Source: a virus. Taken from it: a stretch of DNA of 64,000 bases. The notes below the pieces were generated by a model. That model did no database searches and was not told the DNA's origin. It was given only the letters and a program-made list of their open reading frames with translations. Shown here in pieces: positions 29,036 to 36,448 of the stretch. The number at the start of each line of letters is the position of its first letter. Within the stretch, counting starts at the first letter, position 1. Made by a program: the position numbers and the translations under genes. The DNA is taken from IMG/VR virus record IMGVR_UViG_3300032562_000003, positions 1-64,000 of that record. One strand, written 5' to 3'.

Positions 29036-29043
29036 TATTTATC
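29036..29043 (-). promoter_or_regulatory. Late promoter box
   Basis: GATAAATA on the minus strand, 5 nt before the ATG at 29030 of the frameshifted endonuclease. Confidence 0.55.
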
Positions 29044-29068
29044 GAAGGTTATGGGACTAAAAATTAAC

Positions 29069-29593
29069 CTAATCCCAAAGCGAACGGTAGTATGTGGCAA
29101 ACAAATCCAATCCTTCTTGGATTCGATCCTCATGCATTTGTGCACCGACATAATCATGCCAATGCTCTCCGGTATTCTTTAATCGGTAAGTTGGTGAAGA
29201 TTTTCCGGTAGTAGGATCAGTGTAAGATTCAACTTTTTCCCATTCTAGAGACAGATCACCATGATGATATTTGTCTTCGTAATCTTCGTATGCGATCTGT
29301 TGAAAAGACCAGATCATCTTGTCTAGTGTTTCTTCCCACTTATCGCAATTTTTTTGAAAGACTTCATCTTTGTCTTCCTTCATGAAATCGAAAACTGCTT
29401 GGTTGGAATAATCCTCACAAGACTCGTCTATAAATTCACCGGGTACACCGTGTTTAGTTTGCTTTAGCTGTATAAGCGCAGGTAGGATAATGAGGGCTAG
29501 AGTATGATCTAGCCCCCAAGTGTCGAATTTATCTATTTCGATACTAATTTTGCGGTGAGCGTTTTTTAGGAATTTTCCCAGACTAACTTTCAT
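29069..29593 (-). CDS. Conserved T4-like phage protein, unknown function
   Basis: 174 aa. Pattern DTWGLDHTLALIILPALIQLKQTKHG followed by an acidic helical region and a C-terminal EGLDLFATYYRSLWD. This family is widespread in T4-like environmental phages without assigned function; the DxWxxDHTLAxIILPxLxxLKxxxHG motif suggests a conserved buried site. It overlaps the next gene by 11 bp. Confidence 0.75.
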   Translation of the reverse strand: MKVSLGKFLKNAHRKISIEIDKFDTWGLDHTLALIILPALIQLKQTKHGVPGEFIDESCEDYSNQAVFDFMKEDKDEVFQKNCDKWEETLDKMIWSFQQIAYEDYEDKYHHGDLSLEWEKVESYTDPTTGKSSPTYRLKNTGEHWHDYVGAQMHEDRIQEGLDLFATYYRSLWD

Positions 29594-29933
29594 TGCTTAC
29601 TGATTTTGCCTTTCCGTTAATGAACCAAAATATTTTACTCGATCCAATGTCCGTAGGATAAGTAACGAACGCTAGGTTTATCCGTCTAGTATTTGACAGT
29701 TCTGCTGCAAGCCCATCGATTGTGCTTGATTGACCTAAAAAGGCCTTAGTTTCTTTATCATAAAGATAATAGTTTCCTGACTCATATTCTGCAATGCAGA
29801 ACGGAAAAGAAGACTTTCTCTTGATAAACTGATCCAAATTTTTAGTGAGTTCGGCCGTTAGCGCGGATCTAGTGCCGAGATAGTATCCGGCACCCAAACA
29901 GACCAACGCTAACAAGAGAAGTGCTGCATTCAT
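29583..29933 (-). CDS. Membrane-anchored protein, unknown function
   Basis: 116 aa from ATG 29933. N-terminal transmembrane anchor or uncleaved signal (AALLLLALVCLGAGYYLGTR) and a soluble domain with FPFCIAEYESGNYYLYD. A late box ends 5 nt before the ATG. Confidence 0.7.
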   Translation of the reverse strand: MNAALLLLALVCLGAGYYLGTRSALTAELTKNLDQFIKRKSSFPFCIAEYESGNYYLYDKETKAFLGQSSTIDGLAAELSNTRRINLAFVTYPTDIGSSKIFWFINGKAKSVSNES

Positions 29934-29938
29934 GATAA

Positions 29939-29946
29939 TATTTATC
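29939..29946 (-). promoter_or_regulatory. Late promoter box
   Basis: GATAAATA on the minus strand, 5 nt before the ATG at 29933. Confidence 0.55.
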
Positions 29947-29947
29947 C

Positions 29948-30109
29948 TTACCACTCAGGTCCAAAGACAGCCCCGTACATTAACTCAACTTCCTTGTCAA
30001 GCAAGATTCGGTCAAACTGATCAGTCATAGTCAGTTTACCAGTACTTTCAGTGAGACGCACTACCTTACAATCGTAGATGTCGTCTAATTTTGCTTCCCA
30101 GATAATCAT
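29948..30109 (-). CDS. Small hypothetical protein (53 aa)
   Basis: Start ATG 30109 chosen for TTGGAGATTTAACT upstream; the longer frame beginning at 30172 has no ribosome binding site. Acidic alpha/beta protein (MIIWEAKLDDIYDCKVVRL). Not recognised. Confidence 0.65.
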   Translation of the reverse strand: MIIWEAKLDDIYDCKVVRLTESTGKLTMTDQFDRILLDKEVELMYGAVFGPEW

Positions 30110-30247
30110 AGTTAAATCTCCAAAAACTTGAGTTGAATGCAATATAACAAACAATAGCAGATGAGTCAACAAAAACGGACTAAATAAAGATGTAGTTCGC
30201 GGATCTAGGAAATCCCAACTACTCTAACGCTATATAGGAGCATCAGC

Positions 30248-30910
30248 ATGACTATTTATTTGTACAAGAAGACCCACAATAAAACCGGCTTACAATATCT
30301 TGGTAAGACCGAAAAGGATCCATATACCTATTGTGGTTCTGGTACTCGCTGGTTAACCCATCTTGATAAGCACGGCACTGACTTAACTACAGAAATCATC
30401 AAAGAATGTGCTACTAAAGAAGAAATGACTTACTGGGGCTCCTACTACAGCGAACTCTGGAATATTGTAAAGAGTGATGAATGGGCTAACCTAAGACCAG
30501 AAACCGGCGACGGAGGAGACACGAGCAAAACGGAGAACTTTAAGAAATGGATTCCCCGTATGGTTGAGGAAAATAAGCTACGCAGATGGTGGAACAATGG
30601 AACTAACCAAGTGTTTGAGCAACTACCACCAGATGATAGTTATGTTCCAGGTAGATTACAGTTTAACAACCTTGGTGCCAAAATAGGAACTGATAGACAA
30701 CGAGGAAAGGTTTGGATCAATAACGGGAAGCATGAAATGATGGTTCATGGTAATGGCATTCCCGCCGGATATACCGTAGGGAGATTATCATCTCCTAAGA
30801 AGAACAAGCCCAACTTACACGCAGCCGGTACTAAGTGGTGGAACAACGGAATCAAATCTACTATGGCAAGAGAATGCCCTGGACCCGAATGGACCCGAGG
30901 CAGACTTTAA
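30248..30910 (+). CDS. GIY-YIG homing endonuclease
   Basis: 220 aa. GIY-YIG domain at the N-terminus (IYLYKKTHNKTGLQYLGKT), then a linker and several W(W/I)NNG motifs (RRWWNNGTNQV, VWINNGKHEM, KWWNNGIKS), repeats likely to contact DNA. It is a paralog of 9490-10221 with related sequence before the ATG. Plus-strand insertion among minus-strand genes; its last 4 bp overlap the 3' end of the metallophosphoesterase at 30907. Confidence 0.85.
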   Translation: MTIYLYKKTHNKTGLQYLGKTEKDPYTYCGSGTRWLTHLDKHGTDLTTEIIKECATKEEMTYWGSYYSELWNIVKSDEWANLRPETGDGGDTSKTENFKKWIPRMVEENKLRRWWNNGTNQVFEQLPPDDSYVPGRLQFNNLGAKIGTDRQRGKVWINNGKHEMMVHGNGIPAGYTVGRLSSPKKNKPNLHAAGTKWWNNGIKSTMARECPGPEWTRGRL

Positions 30911-31794
30911 TCTCTTGACCAGTTGACACCGTCAAACTTCTCCGGCATGTTATCCAAATCAATGAATCGTAGCTTGAAGTTTGCTGCGTTTGGTTCGTGC
31001 CCTGCATAACCTCGAGGGTTAGCTACGACAAAGGTATCACCCATATAGTAACTATGAGGATTATGAACATGTCCCAAAGTCCACAGGACTATCTGAGGAT
31101 GATCTAGGATGAACTCTGACAGGTCGCTATAGTAGCCACCGTTCATCCAGGTGTCCTTCTTATACATTTCATGAATGCTAAGCGATGTAGGAGCATGGTG
31201 TCCAACCACCACATACTTCTTAGTAGCATCACTTTCAACCACCTCCTGAATGTAATTCAGTGTGGCTTCGTGATGCAGCACAGCATCCAATGGGCTGAAC
31301 CTAGCATAGTTACGCCGGCTATTACGAATGATCCTAAAATCATTCATCATACCCTCGATGACATGCATAGTAGTAGGATCACGCTTGTTCATGTTTGACC
31401 AAAGTGTTCCGCCCACAAATGTAACATCGTCAATTACAACGGTGTCCATGTCAAGAAAGTGAATGTTAGGATAGTTCGTAAATTCTTCACGCAGCCAACC
31501 ATAAACATCAGGATAGGGACCATGATAAAACTCGTGGTTGCCCGCCACATATACCACATGCTCATATTCATCACTCACATGCTTGAAGAACTCACGATAC
31601 CTTACAGCGCCGCCTTGGTTTCTGCCAGGCTTCATCGCATCTTCTGGCACAGGCTTATCGATGGGATGATCATGTAGTGAGTGAGCTACACAGATATCGC
31701 CGGATAGGATCAGAACATCGGCCCCGTCGGTGTTGGTAAGGGTGATGGGCGCGATCTCCAAATGAAGATCCGATGCCAAAGCTATCTTAATCAT
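30907..31794 (-). CDS. Metallophosphoesterase
   Basis: 295 aa. Calcineurin-like motifs in order: SDLHLE (9-14), LSGDIC, AGNHEFYHG, VVGHHAP and LGHVHNPH. Larger than the phosphoesterase at 8883 and of a different subfamily. It resembles phage and bacterial DNA-repair-like phosphohydrolases of unknown substrate. A degenerate relative lies at 38516-39214. It has a sigma70 promoter. Confidence 0.9.
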   Translation of the reverse strand: MIKIALASDLHLEIAPITLTNTDGADVLILSGDICVAHSLHDHPIDKPVPEDAMKPGRNQGGAVRYREFFKHVSDEYEHVVYVAGNHEFYHGPYPDVYGWLREEFTNYPNIHFLDMDTVVIDDVTFVGGTLWSNMNKRDPTTMHVIEGMMNDFRIIRNSRRNYARFSPLDAVLHHEATLNYIQEVVESDATKKYVVVGHHAPTSLSIHEMYKKDTWMNGGYYSDLSEFILDHPQIVLWTLGHVHNPHSYYMGDTFVVANPRGYAGHEPNAANFKLRFIDLDNMPEKFDGVNWSRD

Positions 31795-31819
31795 TTATTA
31801 TACTCCTATCAATCTAAAC

Positions 31820-31848
31820 ATATTATCATAGGAGTATTTGAGTGTCAA
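31820..31848 (-). promoter_or_regulatory. sigma70 promoter
   Basis: Minus strand TTGACA (31848-31843), 17 nt, TAATAT (31825-31820), in front of the metallophosphoesterase. Confidence 0.85.
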
Positions 31849-32339
31849 GCAGTATGCCTGTGTTCCTCACAGAGAGTACGAAACCAGGGTCCGTCGGAGC
31901 CATCGCCGGGACTTCCGCAAACCTCACACATGACACCGGACATGTTTTCAGCCATATCAACTAGTCCACGAATGTAATTGTCCCCGCCGCAATAATAAAA
32001 TCGCAGAGTACCAAACTTTTCTTTGACTTGCGTGGCTACAACTTGTTCAATCGGATCGGGAATGGTTCGAGGTTCTTTGCCCCAAACATCCGCCCAGTTT
32101 TCCCAATTGTTATTTTTTGCGGTTTCTAAGTCAGCATTAAACTTGATAGTCCAATCTATGTCGCGTTGAACCTGATCGATATGATTTTGAATGGATATGC
32201 ACAACATATTGATAATAGGATACCATCCATCATCAATGTCAAATCCCCAGCACATCGAGGTCTGATCCATTGGTCCATTCCGATCCTTAAAGATCAACGG
32301 ATACTTCCTGCACAGTTCTTCATCTAGGTCTTTTTTCAT
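31845..32339 (-). CDS. Conserved phage protein with C-terminal zinc knuckle
   Basis: 164 aa. N-terminus about residues 1-70 has WGFDIDDGWYPIINMLC; the C-terminal part KEKFGTLRFYYCGGDNYIRGLVDMAENMS ends in CEVCGSPG...CEEH, a likely zinc site. This arrangement recurs in many phage and bacterial hypothetical proteins; function unknown. Start coupled by ATGA to the small gene upstream. Confidence 0.8.
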   Translation of the reverse strand: MKKDLDEELCRKYPLIFKDRNGPMDQTSMCWGFDIDDGWYPIINMLCISIQNHIDQVQRDIDWTIKFNADLETAKNNNWENWADVWGKEPRTIPDPIEQVVATQVKEKFGTLRFYYCGGDNYIRGLVDMAENMSGVMCEVCGSPGDGSDGPWFRTLCEEHRHTA

Positions 32340-32425
32340 GGTGAAATCTTAACTCCCAATGCAATGCTCAATTGCTTAGCCAATCGAAGGGCACGCAGTT
32401 CTCCTTGCCAAACAAAGTCAGCCAC
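32336..32425 (-). CDS. Very small protein (29 aa)
   Basis: GTG 32425 with GGAG 5-6 nt upstream, stop TGA in an ATGA overlap with the next gene. The peptide (VADFVWQGELRALRLAKQL...) is an amphipathic helix. The ribosome binding site and overlap support it, but it is short; it may serve translational coupling. Confidence 0.45.
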   Translation of the reverse strand: MADFVWQGELRALRLAKQLSIALGVKISP

Positions 32426-32474
32426 AAACACTCCGTGCTAATAAAGATTTAGTTACTAAAAATAGTAGAGAAGG

Positions 32475-32882
32475 TCAGCGCCGCATTCGGGCGATTTCTT
32501 CCATTTGATTCTTGTTGATTACCGGAACTGCATTAGATTTATGCATAGTTGCGATGCCAGTAATCAACGTGCCGGTGTACTTATTTTCGGTCCTCGCAGC
32601 GACTGAACCCACTTGATCGCCGTAGGATGGAATCTTAGGACTTTGTCGAATGTGTGACTTAGCGTAGAGAGGTTCTTCAATGATTTTGGGTTGGTACTTA
32701 AGCTTACCCTGACGATAAGCAATATATTCATCTACAGTGCGTTCCTTGAGGCCCAAACGCTTTCGTTGCTTGTTGTGTTCACGAAAGTCAGTAGCAACTT
32801 TAGCATCAATGGTCACACCTTTGCTCTTACGCTTCTTAGAAGAAATCGTAGAATAAGCAGGACCGAGTAGATGCATAGTCAT
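32475..32882 (-). CDS. Conserved T4-like phage protein, unknown function
   Basis: 135 aa from ATG 32882 (AGGAGTATTTCA upstream). Basic; conserved-looking start MTMHLLGPAYSTISSKKRKSKG and central RLGLKERTVDEYIAYRQGK. Related proteins are common in T4-like marine phages with no known role. Own sigma70 promoter, so probably early. Confidence 0.75.
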   Translation of the reverse strand: MTMHLLGPAYSTISSKKRKSKGVTIDAKVATDFREHNKQRKRLGLKERTVDEYIAYRQGKLKYQPKIIEEPLYAKSHIRQSPKIPSYGDQVGSVAARTENKYTGTLITGIATMHKSNAVPVINKNQMEEIARMRR

Positions 32883-32907
32883 TGAAATACTCCTTAGTCG
32901 ATTATTG

Positions 32908-32936
32908 ATTGTATCAAAGCGGTTGGATATTGTCAA
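32908..32936 (-). promoter_or_regulatory. sigma70 promoter
   Basis: Minus strand TTGACA (32936-32931), 17 nt, TACAAT (32913-32908). Confidence 0.85.
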
Positions 32937-32939
32937 TCC

Positions 32940-33173
32940 TTAAAGTGGTCCAGCCAAACCGCAATAACCGTGTTCACCCTCGCTTACAACGGTTTTTCCG
33001 TTAGCAACAAAGGCCACTAGCTCATCCTGAATCCACCTCCAAGCCATACAACGTCCACCTATACAATGTGTGCCAGCCGGCGTAACTGCGGAGTCACCTC
33101 GGTTGTATGAGCCATGTGAATGATACTTCGCTGAATGCGGGCACCACTTATCCATTGCTTCCTGTTCAGTCAT
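32940..33173 (-). CDS. Small cysteine-containing phage protein
   Basis: 77 aa. Four cysteines (WCPHS, HCIGGRCMAWRW, GYCGLAG) in a pattern common to small phage proteins of the CxGxxCMAWRW type, possibly zinc binding. AGGAAAATGC... upstream sequence gives a weak ribosome site. Function unknown. Confidence 0.75.
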   Translation of the reverse strand: MTEQEAMDKWCPHSAKYHSHGSYNRGDSAVTPAGTHCIGGRCMAWRWIQDELVAFVANGKTVVSEGEHGYCGLAGPL

Positions 33174-33182
33174 GCATTTTCC

Positions 33183-33314
33183 TTAAAATGGAATTTCGTC
33201 ATCATCGTCATTCTGATGCTTTACGGGATTTGACTTGATAAAGATGTAGTCCCTGATGATTGGACCGCCGTGGTTATCTACTTGTTCTTGAATCCACTGC
33301 AGTGGCTCCTTCAT
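33183..33314 (-). CDS. Tiny protein with an SSB-like C-terminal tip
   Basis: 43 aa, ATG 33314 to TAA 33183-33185. It begins MKEPLQWIQEQVDNHGGP and ends NDDDDEIPF. This ending copies the acidic SSB C-terminal tip (known consensus DDDIPF) by which bacterial SSB recruits PriA, RecQ, Exo I and others. No OB-fold is present. It overlaps the previous gene's end by 41 bp and has no strong Shine-Dalgarno, so coupling is likely. A decoy or recruiter function is inference. Confidence 0.55.
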   Translation of the reverse strand: MKEPLQWIQEQVDNHGGPIIRDYIFIKSNPVKHQNDDDDEIPF

Positions 33315-33495
33315 TAAATAACCACTGTTCAAATTTCATATTCTGATTGGATTTTCTATTAGCATGAGCGTATGATTGCCTCCATCCAACTTTGGCACCG
33401 CGCAACTCCGATGCATTTGGATAGTTTTCTTCCAACCAGGTTAACCAAATTCGATCTAGTGTTTTTGGACCGAGATATGCTGGCGTAACCTTCAT
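33274..33495 (-). CDS. Small hypothetical protein
   Basis: 73 aa, Trp-rich and basic (LDRIWLTWLEENYPNASELRGAKVGWRQSYA). Overlaps the upstream SWIM gene's stop by 4 bp (ATGA). Unrecognised. Confidence 0.65.
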   Translation of the reverse strand: MKVTPAYLGPKTLDRIWLTWLEENYPNASELRGAKVGWRQSYAHANRKSNQNMKFEQWLFNEGATAVDSRTSR

Positions 33496-33878
33496 GACTC
33501 GACGTGCTTACAAGTTTTTCGAAAACTGAATCCAGGACATGTACAAGTGGATTTACCATTTTCAGTAGTGACAATGTATGTACTACCTTTAGATCCTTGA
33601 ACGATTTTGGTCACCTTATCAGACTTTGCTGGCACGTAGTCAGTCACCGCCCCGTTCACCTCAACAATGTTTTCACGCAGAATACGCCGCATGGGAAAGT
33701 GGGGGATGCCAGAAGTAATACCAATTTCTTCTGCACTCTGCCAGGATTGACGAACAATCGTGCCCGTATATTCGACAAACTCCGGGATCACGATATGTTT
33801 GGCAACACGATCACGCGAAGCCCAATACGGGTTGCGAACCTTAATCGTGACGCGACTGCCTTCAGCGAGCATGTCCAT
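33492..33878 (-). CDS. SWIM zinc-finger protein
   Basis: 128 aa. N-terminal beta-rich part (EGSRVTIKVRNPYW...EYTGTIV) that may form an SH3-like barrel, and a C-terminal SWIM motif: STCTCPGFSFRKTCKHV (CxCx-n-CxH). SWIM fingers bind DNA or protein. Second gene of the operon starting at 34168. Confidence 0.8.
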   Translation of the reverse strand: MDMLAEGSRVTIKVRNPYWASRDRVAKHIVIPEFVEYTGTIVRQSWQSAEEIGITSGIPHFPMRRILRENIVEVNGAVTDYVPAKSDKVTKIVQGSKGSTYIVTTENGKSTCTCPGFSFRKTCKHVES

Positions 33879-33880
33879 TT

Positions 33881-34168
33881 TTACACCATAGCCGCTTCGG
33901 CGGCTTCAAAGATGTTGATACAATCGGGCTGTTCTTTAGTCGTGAATTCATACCACAGCCCCAGATTCACATTTTCGTACTGACCTTCTTCGGCCCGCTC
34001 ACGAATACCGCATTCAAGGTCGATGACATGCTTGCCTTTAAGAATGTCACAAATGCCCCAATGGTTAGTTTTCACGTCACCGTAAAACACAATAGCACGA
34101 ACGAACCCGTTATGCTCGCCGGTGCGTTCGTCGCTGCAACGTTCGTAAGTGAGAGCAAAGTCGGTCAT
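33881..34168 (-). CDS. Hypothetical protein
   Basis: 95 aa, acidic alpha/beta (YERCSDERTGEHNGFVRAIVFYGDVKTNHWG). First gene behind a near-perfect promoter; GGAGCTGAC is the ribosome site. Family not recognised. Confidence 0.75.
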   Translation of the reverse strand: MTDFALTYERCSDERTGEHNGFVRAIVFYGDVKTNHWGICDILKGKHVIDLECGIRERAEEGQYENVNLGLWYEFTTKEQPDCINIFEAAEAAMV

Positions 34169-34198
34169 CTGTCAGCTCCTTCAATCAGCTTGTGATTC

Positions 34199-34227
34199 TT
34201 TATAGCTAATTGAGAAACGGGTGTCAA
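34199..34227 (-). promoter_or_regulatory. sigma70 promoter
   Basis: Minus strand TTGACA (34227-34222), 17 nt, TATAAA (34204-34199). Confidence 0.85.
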
Positions 34228-34233
34228 CCGAAT

Positions 34234-34434
34234 TTATTGTTTGGTGCAAATATATTCTTTAGGTGCAAGATATATCATTTGCGAGTCTAATGCTGCTTTC
34301 ACCTGATCCTTAGGCATCATGTGATACGGATCCAGTTTCTGTTCGTAGATGCTACGAATAGCTGCGTTACAGCTAGCCAACGTAGAGTAGCTACCCATTG
34401 AAGTATGCATAGCCAAAGAAATCAAAAAATACAT
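34234..34434 (-). CDS. Small, possibly exported protein
   Basis: 66 aa. Short hydrophobic N-terminus (YFLISLAMHTSMG) that could be a signal or anchor, then a helical region with two cysteines (residues 22 and 63). Not recognised. Confidence 0.6.
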   Translation of the reverse strand: MYFLISLAMHTSMGSYSTLASCNAAIRSIYEQKLDPYHMMPKDQVKAALDSQMIYLAPKEYICTKQ

Positions 34435-34438
34435 TGTT

Positions 34439-34642
34439 TTACCTCATCAATAAAAAATAAACTAACAGTTTTTCGTCGTCAAATACAAGATACCAAGGGG
34501 TTGCCCCGTACCTCGTAAATCTCCAACCCTTACCGCCTATGCTTTTTGCAGTGTAGTGAGTGCGCGGCCCAACATGCTTAACTAACCACTGAATGATATC
34601 CTCATTCGGAACACATTCTATTTTGGTCGCGCACTCACTCAT
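34439..34642 (-). CDS. Small hypothetical protein
   Basis: 67 aa from ATG 34642; the longer frame to 34708 overlaps the upstream gene. Pattern GGKGWRFTRYGATPWYLVFDDEKLLVYFLL suggests a small beta domain. It follows the membrane-protein gene by 2 nt. Confidence 0.65.
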   Translation of the reverse strand: MSECATKIECVPNEDIIQWLVKHVGPRTHYTAKSIGGKGWRFTRYGATPWYLVFDDEKLLVYFLLMR

Positions 34643-34644
34643 GT

Positions 34645-34851
34645 TTAATCGTTGGAGTTGTAGTTGGTAGACTTGAACATGAGGCTGAACAGAACCATCA
34701 GACCCCAAGCTTGCATCCAGCCGATCGGCTTAGCAAAGGTTACTGCCGGAACTAGACATCCGTTCCAAAGCATCATCGCGGGCCAACTAAGTAGAATACC
34801 TAGAATAAGAGCGACAACAAACAAAACCAAAGCCTTGATAAGAGCTTCCAT
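34645..34851 (-). CDS. Small membrane protein, two helices
   Basis: 68 aa. Two hydrophobic segments (ALIKALVLFVVALILGILLSW and MQAWGLMVLFSLMF) joined by MLWNGCLVPAVTFAKPIGW. The LWNxxLVPA...KPIGWxQAWGL pattern is shared by small membrane proteins of many T4-like phages; role unknown. Confidence 0.75.
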   Translation of the reverse strand: MEALIKALVLFVVALILGILLSWPAMMLWNGCLVPAVTFAKPIGWMQAWGLMVLFSLMFKSTNYNSND

Positions 34852-34865
34852 AGTATTTTTCCTAA

Positions 34866-35216
34866 TTAAAGTTTTTCATGATGAAGGTCTACGCCTTCAG
34901 AGTAGTACCCGTTTGACGCGCCCAACCACCTAACATCTACAAATCCCTTAAAGGTAGCGAATTTGTAGAAGGTCCAGGTGCACGATTCTCCTTCATAGTC
35001 CGGAGATTCGCCGTTGACTTCTGCGGCGACGAGCAGAGGCCAAAGTTCAAGGTCTTCCAAATCTCCCCAGATTTCCTCAATTCTGACAGTTTCACAACAA
35101 TCTTGAACATGCGTAAAGGTGTATCTCTCCTCGGCATTTTCAAAAACCATACAATCATCGTCAGCGTAAACCTTAGTAAAGATTTTGCCGACCATATCAC
35201 TTACATTAGGAGACAT
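34866..35216 (-). CDS. DUF7448-like conserved phage protein
   Basis: 116 aa. The segments YTFTHVQDCCETVRIEEIWGDLEDL and CTWTFYKFATFKGFVDVRWLGASNGYYSEGV are the hallmark of this family, found in tailed phages and some bacteria. Function unknown. Overlaps the upstream gene by 11 bp. Confidence 0.8.
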   Translation of the reverse strand: MSPNVSDMVGKIFTKVYADDDCMVFENAEERYTFTHVQDCCETVRIEEIWGDLEDLELWPLLVAAEVNGESPDYEGESCTWTFYKFATFKGFVDVRWLGASNGYYSEGVDLHHEKL

Positions 35217-35385
35217 TTACCTTCAATCCCAATAGAGTGTTGCAGGCGGTATTTTCATCGGGCCAGAAATGCTTGCATTCACCGTCCACTTGATATTGGT
35301 TGAATTCGGCAAGAACCGCAAAGATAGAGGTATAACGTTCCTTAGCCATCTTAATGAGAATAGTGTGAGCCCTGTCCATCGTCAT
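35206..35385 (-). CDS. Small hypothetical protein (59 aa)
   Basis: From ATG 35385; helical with a C-terminal half containing CKHFWPDENTACNTLLGLKV. The longer frame to 35406 overlaps the upstream gene and lacks a better ribosome site. Unrecognised. Confidence 0.65.
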   Translation of the reverse strand: MTMDRAHTILIKMAKERYTSIFAVLAEFNQYQVDGECKHFWPDENTACNTLLGLKVNVS

Positions 35386-35393
35386 TTTGATTC

Positions 35394-35654
35394 TCACATC
35401 GACCAATAGCTTTCCCGACTGGGATCACAACATCCGGGAGTGTTCGTCGGGATTTGAATTTCCTTACCAGTCATCAGATTGCGAACAGTCTTCATGCCGA
35501 CCACCTTGTTGTGATAGTCTTCATTGCTCGCATAAGCATACTGAACACTGCCAGCGTTACGGTTCATGCAAGTGCGTCCGCGCTTGGCGCCAGTCTCGTC
35601 TTTGTAAGACTTGCTCAGTTGAGTCGAAGCGATGTGATAGACGATGTACGACAT
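35394..35654 (-). CDS. Hypothetical protein
   Basis: 86 aa with CMNRNAGSVQYAY and GCCDPSRESYW. AGGAACTTGCA upstream. First gene of an operon whose promoter overlaps the stop of the repeat gene at 35731. Family not recognised. Confidence 0.7.
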   Translation of the reverse strand: MSYIVYHIASTQLSKSYKDETGAKRGRTCMNRNAGSVQYAYASNEDYHNKVVGMKTVRNLMTGKEIQIPTNTPGCCDPSRESYWSM

Positions 35655-35705
35655 TGCAAGTTCCTCGTGTTTGTGTGCGAGAGCACCGTTGCTCTCTATG
35701 TTCTG

Positions 35706-35734
35706 AATATACAGATATGGATATCCGAAGTCAA
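35706..35734 (-). promoter_or_regulatory. sigma70 promoter overlapping the repeat-gene stop
   Basis: Minus strand TTGACT (35734-35729), 17 nt, TATATT (35711-35706). Same -35 context (TTGACTTCGG) as the promoters at 4131 and 14403. Confidence 0.85.
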
Positions 35735-36309
35735 CCGATATTAGCCATTTTCTTTTGAGTGAGTTTTCGGTGTTCTTGTTCGGTCATGTTTTGGTCGTTT
35801 AGATACCAAGCCCGATTGCCGTTCTCCCATTCAACCGCCGGGCCGTCTTCTCGGTGACGTTGCCCGTTAAGATACCAATGCCGATCGCCGTTCGCATATT
35901 CAATAGCAGGGCCGCCTTCTCGGTGACGTTGCCCGTTAAGATACCAATGCCGATCGCCGTTCGCATATTCAATAGCAGGGCCGCCTTCTCGGTGACGTTG
36001 CCCGTTAAGATACCAATGCCGACCGAAGTTCGCATCTTCAACCGCCGGGCCGCCTTCTCGGTGGTATTCTCCGTAGCGATACCAATACCGAGTTCCATCC
36101 GCATATTCAACCGCCGGGCCGTCTTCTCGGTGACGTTGCCCGTTAAGATACCAATCCCGAATGCCGTTCGCATATTCACACGCCGGGCCGTCTTCTCGGT
36201 GAAGTTGTCCGTTTAGACACCACTCCCGATTTCCGAATACGTCCACGTTAATAGTATACCCCTTAAGGATATACCACATCTTTTGTTCGCCAGATAGCGG
36301 CGGTAGCAT
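35731..36309 (-). CDS. MORN/YwqK-like tandem-repeat protein, long version
   Basis: 192 aa. Conserved start MLPPLSGEQKMWYILKGYTI, then about seven 23-residue repeats (WYLNGQRHREDGPAxEYANGxRH) and the shared tail ending KKMANIG. The underlying DNA unit is 69 bp; two neighbouring units between about 35850 and 35988 are identical, which shows very recent expansion. The paralogs at 3599 and 14173 have 2.5 and 1.5 units. The function is unknown; repeats like this make elongated beta-sheets for binding. Confidence 0.85.
   Translation of the reverse strand: MLPPLSGEQKMWYILKGYTINVDVFGNREWCLNGQLHREDGPACEYANGIRDWYLNGQRHREDGPAVEYADGTRYWYRYGEYHREGGPAVEDANFGRHWYLNGQRHREGGPAIEYANGDRHWYLNGQRHREGGPAIEYANGDRHWYLNGQRHREDGPAVEWENGNRAWYLNDQNMTEQEHRKLTQKKMANIG
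35850..35988 (-). repeat. Identical 69-bp tandem repeats inside the MORN-like gene
   Basis: Two adjacent copies of a 69-bp unit (each 23 codons) show no visible differences; flanking units are diverged. A good candidate for copy-number variation by slippage or recombination. Confidence 0.8.
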
Positions 36310-36313
36310 TTCA

Positions 36314-36448
36314 ATAGATCCTAAACAGATAACTATTAGTACCCTTGCTGAACCAAATCTCCACGACCAAAGCGGACAGCGGATCGTAGAACAGTTCGTT
36401 CTTCTCGCTAGTCTTTAGGTGATTAGGAAAATCAGGATTATCAACCTG
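36314..36448 (-). other. Open frame continuing from clpP past its TAG stop, no start codon
   Basis: 45 codons follow the ClpP stop TAG (36449-36451) in the same frame and end at TGA 36311-36313. The peptide (LKTSEKNELFYDPLSALVVE, then IWFSKGTNSYLFRIY) looks like a real protein, yet there is no ATG, GTG or TTG near its start. It may be a ClpP readthrough extension, a gene that lost its start, or one using an unusual start. Confidence 0.45.

Noticed and set aside
35850-35988. CRISPR array
   Set aside because: The repeats are 69-bp coding tandem units without spacers.
35854-36216. 120-codon frame with perfect protein repeats antisense to the MORN-like gene
   Set aside because: Repeats are a by-product of the 69-bp DNA repeat; the opposite strand matches two paralogs and has the gene ends.
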